DNA from: Nonomuraea jiangxiensis
GTDB taxonomy: Bacteria; Actinomycetota; Actinomycetes; Streptosporangiales; Streptosporangiaceae
Length of the DNA stretch: 64,000 nucleotides
NCBI RefSeq assembly: GCF_900099965.1
Contig: NZ_FNDJ01000023.1
Span: forward strand, 104,423-168,422
Direction of reading: 5' to 3'
Shown piece after piece: positions 8,317 to 16,972 of this stretch (positions within the stretch are counted from its first letter, which is position 1; the number at the start of each line of letters is the position of its first letter). Below the pieces are notes generated by a model. That model was given only the letters and a program-made list of their open reading frames with translations, had not been told where the DNA came from and made no database searches. The translations under genes were made by a program, and so were the position numbers.

Positions 8317-11300
8317 ATGATCTTTAAGCGGTTAAGAAGGGCACCCACGTGGGCAGCCCTCACCGCGCTCGTGGCGGGAGGGGTGATCGGCATGCCGTCC
8401 ACCGCTCATGCCGACGGCCCGGTCCTTCCGGGCAACGAAGGCGACGTGGGTGTCTACACCGACGGGCAGCACCACGTCATGGAGATCGGCGATCCGGCCT
8501 ACACCAACGTCCCCGAGGTGGCCGAGCGGCTGAAGCCCGGCGTTCCGTACACGGCGTCGAGCATGCACCAGTCGATCTTCGACAAGGACCTCGCCGCCGG
8601 GGGCACGGACTACTACCTCGACCGCGTCCTGGGCGTCCGCGGCCCGCTCGGCGCGGCGGTGCTGATGACCAGGGGCCGCTCCCTGTACATGCGCGGCGCC
8701 AGCAACAACAACTTCACCGTCATGGGCTTCGCCGGCAACACCTTCGTCGGCGGGCCGAACAACCTCGGCAACCTCTACACCGTCACCGTGCCCGGTCAGA
8801 CGGTCGCCGAGGTCAACGCCGACCGGTTCAACGCGCCCAGCCACGCCAAGGGCCGGTACACGATCGGGACCACCGGGGTCACCGCCGATCTGACCAAGTT
8901 CATCACGTACGACAACGTCGCCGTCACCGCCATCGACTTCACCAACCCGGGCGACTCGGCGGCGACGTTCACCGTCCGCGCCGCCTCGCCGCTGGCGACG
9001 CGGGCCGGGGACGGCGAAGCCGAGCTGACCGGCACCCGCACGATCACCAGTGGCTCCAACAACGGCCTGGTCGACACCGCATGGAACACGATCAGCGTCG
9101 ACCTCACCGGCACCGGCTTCACCCGGAACGGCGCCAACCTCGACCGCGAGGTCACCGTGCCCGCCGGCGGCACGGTCTCGCTCTCCGTCGTCGGCGCGGT
9201 CTCCTCGCCGACACTGCCCAAGACCGTCGAGAGCTACGAGCAGTATGCCGCGCTGTCACCGGGTCAGGCCGTACGCACCGGCATCACCGAGTTCAACCGC
9301 CGCTGGGCCAAGGACGTGCCCTACATTGACGTCCCCGACCCCGCCCTGGAGAAGGCCATCGTCTACCGCTGGTGGGGCGAGCGCTACAACAGCCTGGACG
9401 CCAACGCACCCGGCTACGTGTACCAGTATCCGACGACGATCGAGGGGGTGAACCTCTACCAGAACGCCGTCGCGCTGACCCAGCCGATGCACCTGCAGGA
9501 CACCAAGTGGCTGCGCACGCCCTATCTGCCGTACGGGCAGATCCTCAACATCGGCGAGCTCTCCGGCTCCTCGGCCTTCCTCGACAGCCCTGGTCACACG
9601 AGCTGGAACAACCACTACTCGCAGTACCTCGGCACCGCCGGGCTCGAAGCCTACAACGTGCACGGCGGCGGCGAGGAGATCGCGCGCAAGTTCGCCCACT
9701 ACTTCGAGGGCGACGGCGTCGGGCAGCTTGAGCACTATGACGGCAACGACGACAAGCTCATCGCCTACGACGCCAACTACATGCCGGGCAACGACGCCGA
9801 CGCGATCTCCTTCGGCTTCCCGAAGGCCAACGCGAGCGCGCCCGGGGCGCGGACCATCGAACGTCCCGAGTCGGCGTACGTGTGGGGCGCGTTCGACGCC
9901 GCCCGGCAGCTCTACCAGATCTCCGGCGCGGACCAGGCCAAGGTCGACCAGCTCGCGGCCGGCGCCGAGGAGATCCGCGAAGCGGTACTCGACCGGCTGT
10001 GGAGCCCCGACACGCGGATGTTCCTGGCCGGCACGTCGCACGGAGCCACCAGCGCGGCGAGCTCCAACGGCCGGCCCAACCCGCTGCCCGAGTCGGCCCG
10101 CTCGCTGATCCCGGCGAAGGAGTCGAACCTCTACGACGTCTACGCCCAGAACATCATCCCGTTCGACCAGTGGCAGAAGTACGTCGACGGGTATCGCTTC
10201 CTGATCTACGGCGACAACTTCCCGATCTTCCCGTTCTACACGGCCAACCAGTACGACCGGTCGGCCTACGGGGTCGGCGGCTCCAACAACTTCTCCAACA
10301 TCAACTTCACCGTGCAGTACCGCGGCGTCCGTGCGGCGCTGCGCCACTACGACCCGGAGCAGAAGTACATCACCCCGGCGTACGCCAAGCGGCTGCTGGA
10401 CTGGATGGCCTGGAGCATCTACCCGGGCGGGGACGTGCGCGCGCCGAACCAGGCCGAGTACTACTCCAACTGGAACCCGACCGCGAAGACCTACAACCGC
10501 AACAACCCCAACCACGTGATGCTCGGCAACATGAACTACATCTTCGTCGAGGACATGGCGGGCCTGCAGCCCCGGTCCGACGACAAGATCGAGTTGTGGC
10601 CGATCAAGCTCGGCTACGACCACTTCATGGTCAACAACCTGCGCTACCACGGGCAGGACGTCACGATCGTCTGGGACCCCGACGGCAGCGAGTACGGCCT
10701 GGGCGCGGGCTACAGCCTGTTCCTCAACGGCGAGAAGAAGGTCACTACCGACAAGCTCGGCAAGCTCACCTACGACCCGAAGACCAGCCAGGCCGACGCC
10801 GAGGACGGCCTCACCGTCACCTTCACCGCGCCGACCGGAACCGACTTCCCGAGCGCGGTGAACACCTCGATCCAGGACGACCGAGTCGTCGACTACCTCA
10901 AGACGGCCGGCATCGACCTCACCGAGGACGGACGGAACCTGGCGGCGGGCGCCGAGCTCAGCTCGTCGTTCACCCAGCAGGGCGCGCGGCCGACGCCGTG
11001 GCGGCAGTTCCACACGCCCGGCTGGAGCAGCAGCACGATGAACCACACGCCCGGCGCGATCAAGGAGCCCGAGCGGCCCGTGGCGCTGACCGCCGTGACC
11101 GACGGCGTCACCGCCAACGAACCGTTCTGGGGCAACTACGGCACGACCGACAAGAACGGCTACGTCGAGCTCGACCTGGGGTCGGCCAAGTCCTTCGACA
11201 ACGTGAAGGTGTACTTCGTCAGCGACCGTCAGGCCGCCGGCTACCGTGAGCCCGCACGCTGGTGGATCCAGGTGCCCGACGGCGAGGGGGGCTGGAAGGA

Positions 11301-13050
11301 GGTACCGGGGCAGTTCAAGAACCCGACCGTCCCGGCGGCGAAGTTCAACGAGGCGCTCTTCCGGACCGTGACGTCGGACAAGCTGCGCGTCGCGTTCACG
11401 AACAACCCGGGCCTGTTCACGGCGATCTCCGAGATCCAGGTGTTCGACTCGGGACGCGACGTGCCGGAGGTCACCAACCAGGCGCCCATCGTCACCGCCG
11501 CGCGCGACGGCTCGGCGGACGGCAACCTGTCCACCAAGCTGACCGCCACGGCCGGCGATGACGGCATCCCCTACGACGAGGAGCTGACGTTCGGCTGGGA
11601 GACCGTCTCGGCGCCGCAGGGAGCGGGCGTCATCTTCGCCGACCCGAAGGCGCTGTCGACCCGGGTGACAGGCACGGTCGCCGGCGACTACACCTTCCGG
11701 TTCTTCGCCGACGACGGCGAGCGGCGGTCCACGGCGACCGTGACGGTGACGCTCACCGAGCGCGAGGTCACCGCGGAGTTCGGCGCGTCGGCGACGATCA
11801 CCACCAGCGGCACCGCCTCGTGGGAGAACCACCAGCGGGTCAACGAGGCCACGACCCCGGCCAACTCCAATCCGGGCGCCGGGAACGGCTGGGGCAACTG
11901 GGGCCAGCCGCGCAACGGCACCAGCCCCGCGCAGGAGGCGTGGATCCAGTACCAGTGGACCTCGCCGGTGCGGCTGTCGTCGACCGACGTGTACTGGTAC
12001 GACGACAACGGCGGCACCCGCCGGCCCACGGGCACGACCTACGCCATCGAGGCCTCCGATGACGGCACCTCGTGGACCCCGGTCACCCTCGTCAACGGGT
12101 CGGCGTACGCCGACGGCCTGGCCGTCAACGCCTACAACCACTTCGATTTCGAGCCGATCACGACCAGCCGGTTGCGCATCCGGATCTGGGGCCTCATGAG
12201 CGGCGGCGCGGGCACGGGCGTGCTGCGCTGGCGCGCCAACGGCGAGACCGTCGACTCGGTGCGCTCACCGGTGCTCATGCGAACCCCCGTGGGAGAGGTG
12301 CCCACCCTGCCGAGCAAGCTCGACGGGATCTACGCCGGCGGCGCTCGCGGCACCGTCGGGTTCACCTGGCAGGAGATCACGCCGGAGATGGTCGCCGAGA
12401 CCAACGTCGAACCGTTCGTGGTCTACGGCACGAACGACGCCTACGGCCTGATCGCCGAGGCCCGCGTCTACGTACGGCCCGAGGTGTCCCAGGGCGGCAT
12501 CTCGATCCAGGGCGCCGAGACGTTCCAGCAGACGGTCGAGGTGGGGGAGCTGCCCTACCTGCCCGACAAGGTGGAGGTGTCCTACAACGACGGCTCCAGG
12601 GACAACCAGGCCATCGGGGTCGACTGGCAGTTCGACGAGGACCTCGTCAACACGCCCGGTCGCCACACCGTCGTCGGCGACCTGATCCTGCCCGACTACG
12701 TCAGCGAGGCCGGCACCACCAAGACCACGCTGACCCTCACCGTGGGCGACCCCTCGGAGACGTGGGACGTCGAGGTCCAGGCGCGCACGCAGTGCACCGG
12801 CGCGAAGGCCTACGTCGCGGTCAACGCCCGCAACGCCGACGACGTGCCGCTCACCATCGAGCTGATCACGCCGTACGGGTCGCGGACGGTGTCGGGCGTC
12901 GCCCCCGGAAAGTCCGCCTACCAGGCGTTCAACACCCGCGCCAAGACGGTGCAGGCCGGGACCGCGACGGTGAAGGCCACCGGAACCGTCGCGGGGCAGC
13001 CGGTGACCGCGCAGTTCGATGCGCCGTTCGGCGATCTCAGCTGCCGCTAG
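8317..13050 (+). CDS. Giant secreted multi-domain glycosidase with F5/8-type C domains
   Basis: 1577 aa with a signal peptide cut near TAHA (about residue 32). The central part (about 330-800) is rich in W/Y and resembles an (alpha/alpha)6-barrel, MGH1-like glycosidase; I cannot fix the GH family. Then come an F5/8-type C (CBM32-like) region (about 880-1060), an Ig/PKD-like domain (1065-1150), a second F5/8-type C region (1150-1310), two Big_4-like Ig domains (1325-1475) and a C-terminal module with two Cys (1480-1577) shared with the next protein. AGGAGG lies 6 nt before the ATG. Likely role: extracellular or surface-bound trimming of a plant side-chain polysaccharide, together with the GH43 enzyme downstream. 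Confidence 0.8.
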   Translation: MIFKRLRRAPTWAALTALVAGGVIGMPSTAHADGPVLPGNEGDVGVYTDGQHHVMEIGDPAYTNVPEVAERLKPGVPYTASSMHQSIFDKDLAAGGTDYYLDRVLGVRGPLGAAVLMTRGRSLYMRGASNNNFTVMGFAGNTFVGGPNNLGNLYTVTVPGQTVAEVNADRFNAPSHAKGRYTIGTTGVTADLTKFITYDNVAVTAIDFTNPGDSAATFTVRAASPLATRAGDGEAELTGTRTITSGSNNGLVDTAWNTISVDLTGTGFTRNGANLDREVTVPAGGTVSLSVVGAVSSPTLPKTVESYEQYAALSPGQAVRTGITEFNRRWAKDVPYIDVPDPALEKAIVYRWWGERYNSLDANAPGYVYQYPTTIEGVNLYQNAVALTQPMHLQDTKWLRTPYLPYGQILNIGELSGSSAFLDSPGHTSWNNHYSQYLGTAGLEAYNVHGGGEEIARKFAHYFEGDGVGQLEHYDGNDDKLIAYDANYMPGNDADAISFGFPKANASAPGARTIERPESAYVWGAFDAARQLYQISGADQAKVDQLAAGAEEIREAVLDRLWSPDTRMFLAGTSHGATSAASSNGRPNPLPESARSLIPAKESNLYDVYAQNIIPFDQWQKYVDGYRFLIYGDNFPIFPFYTANQYDRSAYGVGGSNNFSNINFTVQYRGVRAALRHYDPEQKYITPAYAKRLLDWMAWSIYPGGDVRAPNQAEYYSNWNPTAKTYNRNNPNHVMLGNMNYIFVEDMAGLQPRSDDKIELWPIKLGYDHFMVNNLRYHGQDVTIVWDPDGSEYGLGAGYSLFLNGEKKVTTDKLGKLTYDPKTSQADAEDGLTVTFTAPTGTDFPSAVNTSIQDDRVVDYLKTAGIDLTEDGRNLAAGAELSSSFTQQGARPTPWRQFHTPGWSSSTMNHTPGAIKEPERPVALTAVTDGVTANEPFWGNYGTTDKNGYVELDLGSAKSFDNVKVYFVSDRQAAGYREPARWWIQVPDGEGGWKEVPGQFKNPTVPAAKFNEALFRTVTSDKLRVAFTNNPGLFTAISEIQVFDSGRDVPEVTNQAPIVTAARDGSADGNLSTKLTATAGDDGIPYDEELTFGWETVSAPQGAGVIFADPKALSTRVTGTVAGDYTFRFFADDGERRSTATVTVTLTEREVTAEFGASATITTSGTASWENHQRVNEATTPANSNPGAGNGWGNWGQPRNGTSPAQEAWIQYQWTSPVRLSSTDVYWYDDNGGTRRPTGTTYAIEASDDGTSWTPVTLVNGSAYADGLAVNAYNHFDFEPITTSRLRIRIWGLMSGGAGTGVLRWRANGETVDSVRSPVLMRTPVGEVPTLPSKLDGIYAGGARGTVGFTWQEITPEMVAETNVEPFVVYGTNDAYGLIAEARVYVRPEVSQGGISIQGAETFQQTVEVGELPYLPDKVEVSYNDGSRDNQAIGVDWQFDEDLVNTPGRHTVVGDLILPDYVSEAGTTKTTLTLTVGDPSETWDVEVQARTQCTGAKAYVAVNARNADDVPLTIELITPYGSRTVSGVAPGKSAYQAFNTRAKTVQAGTATVKATGTVAGQPVTAQFDAPFGDLSCR

Positions 13051-13056
13051 CCCTTC

Positions 13057-13089
13057 GTGGTTGCGGTGCCGGACCGGCGCCGCAACCAC
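13057..13089 (+). terminator. Intergenic hairpin between the two glycosidase genes
   Basis: A perfect 10-bp stem (13057-13066 with 13080-13089) encloses an inner GCCGG/CCGGC pair, making a long rod 7 nt after the first glycosidase stop. No T-run follows. It could be a factor-assisted terminator, an mRNA-stabilising end or an attenuator; the next gene starts only 26 nt later, so partial read-through is likely. Confidence 0.5.
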
Positions 13090-13114
13090 CCGCACACGTA
13101 AGGACCTCACCACC

Positions 13115-16100
13115 GTGAACACCCTCATTCGGCGCGGCGCCGCGCCCCGCCGACGGTTACGCAGGGCAGCCGCCGCCGTGGCGGCCGCCGGGCTCCTCGT
13201 CGGCGGCCTGGCCGGGACCGCCGCACCGGCCTCCGCTTCCGACTCCTACACGTTCACCAACACCCGCAATCCCATCCTCGGCGACGGCGGCTACTACTCG
13301 GCCGACCCGGCGCCGGTCGTCGTGCCGGCCGGCGCCCCCGGCAACGAGAGCGGCCGCGACGAGCTCTACCTCTACACCGGCCGCGACGAGGCCGGACCGT
13401 CCACGAACGACTTCGTCATGAACCAGTGGGGCGCCTTCAGGACCACGGACGTCGCATCCGGCCAGTGGACCCACTACCCGTCGCTCATGCGCCCCGAACA
13501 GGTCTTCTCCTGGGCGACGCCGGGACGCGCGTACGCGAGCCAGGTGATCCAGGGCGTGGACGGGCGTTACTACTGGTACGTCTCGGTCAGCGAGCGGAAC
13601 AGCACCGCGCCGGACCGGTTCGCCATCGGGGTGGCCGTCTCGCAGACGCCGACCGGACCGTGGGCCGACCACGTGGGCGGGCCGTTGATCTCCCAGCGAG
13701 TGCCCACGCCGAACACCATCCAGAACATCGACCCGACCATCCTCATCGACGGCCAGGCCCCCGACCAGCGGGTGTACCTCTACTGGGGCACGTTCGGCCA
13801 GGCCCGGATGCTGGAGCTCCGGCAGGACATGAAGACCCCGGTCGGCACCCAGCGCTCCGTCACCGGCCTGACCGGCTTCTTCGAGGCACCCTGGATCTTC
13901 AAGCGGAACGGCACCTACTACCTGGCCTACGCAGGGAACAACGCCGGCCCGACCTCGCCGTGCACCCCGGCGAACTACCACGCCTGCATCGCCTACGCGA
14001 CGGCCTCGTCGCCCGAGGGGCCGTGGACCTACCGGGGCACCGTGCTCCGCCCGGTCTCCTCAACGACGAGCCACCCCGGAATCCTGGAGTTCGACGGCAA
14101 GTGGTATCTCGCCTACCACACCGCCGACGCCGTGGGCGGTGGCCACTTCCGCCGTTCGGTGGCGATCGACCCGGTCGAGTGGGACGACACGCAGACGCCG
14201 CCGCGGATGAAGCTCGTCACGCCGACGCCCATCAAGGGACGCGACCTCACGCCCCGGCCGAACATCGCCCAGGAGGCCAAGGTCACCGTCTCCAACGAGC
14301 CGGTGCCCACGCAGTACTGGGTGAAGGCGCTCAACGACGAGATCGTCCGGTCGAACCCGCTGCCACCGGACATGTGGGGGACCTGGACCGGCAACAACCC
14401 GCCGCAGCAGTGGGCCCAGTACACGTGGGACCAGCCGGTGCGCATCTCCGGTTCGCAGATCGACTTCTGGAACGACCAGCCGCAGGGCAGCGGTGTCGGC
14501 GTCGCCGCCCCCGCCCGCTGGCGCATCCAGTACTGGGACCTCGGCGCCGGGCAGTGGGCCGACGTGCCGGATCCGAGCGGCTATCCGACGAGCACGCAGG
14601 GGTTCCAGAGCACCACGTTCGACCCGGTCACCACCACGCAGGTCCGCGCGCTGTTCGACGCGTCGACCAACGGCAGCACGTACTCGGCGGTGGCGGTCGA
14701 GGAGTGGAAGATCCTCGCCGACCAGCCGGAGTCCGTCACGCCGCCGGCGATCACGGTCGAGGTGGGCGAGCGGGAGGTGCCCGGCGCGGTCGAGGCGTCG
14801 TTCGGCGGCGAGAGGCTCCAGGTGCCGGTCTTCTGGGACCCGGTGCGGGCGGAGGACGTCGCGGAGCCCGGCACGTTCACGCTGCGGGGGACCGTGCTCG
14901 GCTACGCCGCCGGCCGCGTCTCCGCGCAGGTCAAGGTGGTCTCGCCGGGTGACACCGAAGGGGACCGGACCCCGCCGGCGGTCACGCTCACGCCCAGCGG
15001 CAGCGCGGGCGGCGGCGGCTGGTACCGCTCCGCGGTGCGGGTGCGCGTCGCCGGCGCCGACGACCGCGGCGGCCGCGTGACGATCGCGTCCACGGTGGAC
15101 GACGGCCAGCCGGTCATCGCGAGGGACGTACGGTACACCGACGTCAACGTCTCGGGGGACGGCCGCCACACCGTCACGGCGACTGCGGCCGACCGCGCCG
15201 GCAACGTCTCGGCGCCCGCGGACCTCGCCGTGCGCATCGACGCCACGGCACCGGTCAGCACCGCCAATGTGGACAGCGCCACCCGCGCGGTCACCATAGC
15301 CGCGAGCGACGCGACCTCCGGGGTCGCCCGGATCGAGTACACCATCGGCACGGGCGGGTGGACGACCTACACCGGCGCCATCGCGGCGCCCGACGCGGAC
15401 CGGCACACCGTGTCGTTCCGCGCGCTCGACACGGCGGGAAACCTGGAGACCGCCAGGACGGTCACCATTCCGGCGGACCTGTCCGGGCCGCTCACCGGCA
15501 ACATCGGGCCCATCGCCACCCCGTCCGCCTCCTACACGGCGGGCTGGAACAGCCTCACCGCGCTGAACGACGGCGCCGACCCGGCGAACCCGAGCCAGGC
15601 CCAGATCTGGGGCACCTGGTCCGGCACCCGCCCGGCGACCCAGTGGGTCCAGTACGAGTGGGCCCGCCCGGTGCGGATCATCGGGACGGAGCTGAAGTTC
15701 TGGCGCGACTCGGAAGGCGGCACCGGGGAAGGCGTCGCCGCCCCCGACGGGTGGGTGCTGCAGTACTGGGACGAGGCCGGCTCGGCCTGGCGCGACGTGA
15801 CCGGCGCAACCGGCTACGGCACGAGCACGACCGCGTTCAACACCGTCACCTTCGACCCGGTCACCACGCCCCGGGTGCGGGCCGTGGTCCAGGCCAACGG
15901 CAACGGCACCACCTATTCCGCGGTCGCGATCACGGAATGGCGGGTCGTCGCCGACGACCCCGGCGTGGTGCCCGTCACGGTCACCGCCCAGGCCCGCTGC
16001 CTGGCGGGCAAGGCGTATGTCGCCGTGCGGGCGCGCAACGACCACGAGGCGCCGGTGACCCTCGCCCTGGAGACCGCGTACGGCGAGCGGTCCTTCCCGA

Positions 16101-16258
16101 ACATCGCGCCCGGGGCCAACGCCTACCAGTCGTTCGCCACCCGCGCGGCCTCGGTCACGGCCGGCTCGGTGACCGTCCGCGCCACCGGGACCCTGGACGG
16201 CAAGGAGGTGACCACCGTCCACACGGCCGAACACTCCGGAGCTTCCTGCACCGCATGA
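13115..16258 (+). CDS. Secreted multi-domain GH43 glycosidase
   Basis: 1047 aa from GTG 13115 (AAGGA upstream). A Tat/Sec-like signal (RRGAAPRRRLRR then a hydrophobic stretch to ASAS) is followed by a five-bladed propeller GH43 domain (about 45-375). The three expected acids are visible: Asp in SADPAPVV (~63), Asp in NIDPTIL (~207), Glu in FFEAPWIF (~256). Next come an F5/8-type C-like region (400-535), a Big_4 Ig domain (545-610), an OmpL47-like repeat region (625-790), a second F5/8-type C-like region (800-945) and the C-terminal two-Cys module (948-1047) shared with the upstream protein. GH43 enzymes are mainly arabinofuranosidases, arabinanases, xylosidases or galactosidases; exact activity is open. 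Confidence 0.88.
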   Translation: MNTLIRRGAAPRRRLRRAAAAVAAAGLLVGGLAGTAAPASASDSYTFTNTRNPILGDGGYYSADPAPVVVPAGAPGNESGRDELYLYTGRDEAGPSTNDFVMNQWGAFRTTDVASGQWTHYPSLMRPEQVFSWATPGRAYASQVIQGVDGRYYWYVSVSERNSTAPDRFAIGVAVSQTPTGPWADHVGGPLISQRVPTPNTIQNIDPTILIDGQAPDQRVYLYWGTFGQARMLELRQDMKTPVGTQRSVTGLTGFFEAPWIFKRNGTYYLAYAGNNAGPTSPCTPANYHACIAYATASSPEGPWTYRGTVLRPVSSTTSHPGILEFDGKWYLAYHTADAVGGGHFRRSVAIDPVEWDDTQTPPRMKLVTPTPIKGRDLTPRPNIAQEAKVTVSNEPVPTQYWVKALNDEIVRSNPLPPDMWGTWTGNNPPQQWAQYTWDQPVRISGSQIDFWNDQPQGSGVGVAAPARWRIQYWDLGAGQWADVPDPSGYPTSTQGFQSTTFDPVTTTQVRALFDASTNGSTYSAVAVEEWKILADQPESVTPPAITVEVGEREVPGAVEASFGGERLQVPVFWDPVRAEDVAEPGTFTLRGTVLGYAAGRVSAQVKVVSPGDTEGDRTPPAVTLTPSGSAGGGGWYRSAVRVRVAGADDRGGRVTIASTVDDGQPVIARDVRYTDVNVSGDGRHTVTATAADRAGNVSAPADLAVRIDATAPVSTANVDSATRAVTIAASDATSGVARIEYTIGTGGWTTYTGAIAAPDADRHTVSFRALDTAGNLETARTVTIPADLSGPLTGNIGPIATPSASYTAGWNSLTALNDGADPANPSQAQIWGTWSGTRPATQWVQYEWARPVRIIGTELKFWRDSEGGTGEGVAAPDGWVLQYWDEAGSAWRDVTGATGYGTSTTAFNTVTFDPVTTPRVRAVVQANGNGTTYSAVAITEWRVVADDPGVVPVTVTAQARCLAGKAYVAVRARNDHEAPVTLALETAYGERSFPNIAPGANAYQSFATRAASVTAGSVTVRATGTLDGKEVTTVHTAEHSGASCTA

Positions 16259-16302
16259 TCTCCCGCATTTCCCCCCAACCACGAAGGACAACGGAGCATC
16301 GC

Positions 16303-16929
16303 ATGAGCACATATCGCACCTGGCTGGCCGCGACGGGCGCCGTCCTGACCGCGACCATGGCGCTGCAGTCGCCGGCCCTGGCCGATCCCGAACCCGGCGA
16401 CAGCGCCGACGTGCGGGTGACGGTCGACATCGAGGAGATCCGGGAACCGGGCGTGCTCGCCCTGTCGATCGCCGACGGCTCCGTCGCGCTGGCCGAGGAG
16501 GGCTCCACCCTGGAGGTCCGCCAGTTCGTCGGCACATTACCGACGGTGACGGTCACCGACACCCGTACGGGTGAGGAGGTGCCGGAGGGCGCCGCGTGGG
16601 CCGTGCTGGGCAACGCGACCGAGTTCGCCGGCGACGCCGGTCAGGCGCCGATCAGCGCCGGCCACCTCGGCTGGCAGCCGCGCCTGCTCGACGGCGGCGA
16701 GAGCGGCCTGGTCTCCGAAGGCGAGGAGGTGGTGACCGTCCTGGACGAGCCGACCCAGCCGGGCAACAACGTCGGTCTCGTGGACCAGGAGCTGCTGGTG
16801 TCCACGTTCGACTCCGGGACCGTCGCCGGTGGCTCGTTCTCCGTCAACGCCGACCTGTTTCTGCGGTCGCCGGCGGACGTCGCCGCCGGCTCGTACACCT
16901 CGACGTTGACCTTGTCCCTGTTCGAATAA
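16303..16929 (+). CDS. WxL-like secreted surface protein
   Basis: 208 aa with a signal peptide ending near PALA (residue ~27). The mature part matches the WxL architecture: TLPTVTVTDTRTG, a WAVLGNATEF strand, GHLGWQPRLL (the W-x-x-L core), and a C-terminal YTSTLTLSL strand where the second WxL motif of Firmicutes proteins would sit but lacks the Trp. In low-GC Gram-positives WxL proteins bind peptidoglycan and partner with DUF916/DUF3324 membrane proteins. Such a partner is encoded immediately downstream, which strongly supports the assignment. A direct role in holding the glycosidases at the wall is inferred only. Confidence 0.75.
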   Translation: MSTYRTWLAATGAVLTATMALQSPALADPEPGDSADVRVTVDIEEIREPGVLALSIADGSVALAEEGSTLEVRQFVGTLPTVTVTDTRTGEEVPEGAAWAVLGNATEFAGDAGQAPISAGHLGWQPRLLDGGESGLVSEGEEVVTVLDEPTQPGNNVGLVDQELLVSTFDSGTVAGGSFSVNADLFLRSPADVAAGSYTSTLTLSLFE

Positions 16930-16935
16930 CGCGCG

Positions 16936-16959
16936 GGTGGGGGGCCGCGGCCCCCCACC
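16936..16959. terminator. Perfect 24-bp GC palindrome between WxL and DUF916 genes
   Basis: The two 12-bp arms (16936-16947 and 16948-16959) are exact reverse complements, starting 7 nt after the WxL stop. There is no T-run and the next start is 14 nt away. It may act as an mRNA 3'-end stabiliser or attenuator that lets the WxL protein be made in excess over its membrane partner (inference). Confidence 0.5.
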
Positions 16960-16972
16960 TCGAAGGACCTCT

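Noticed and set aside
9256..12141. 961-codon antisense ORF within the first glycosidase gene
   Set aside because: Shadow of a GC-rich gene: low-complexity Val/Arg/Gly composition, no RBS, no family motifs. The + strand frame carries a signal peptide and ordered domains.
14060..16537. 825-codon antisense ORF across the GH43 gene
   Set aside because: Same reason: Arg/Gly/Ala-rich shadow with no motif; the + strand has intact GH43 catalytic residues.
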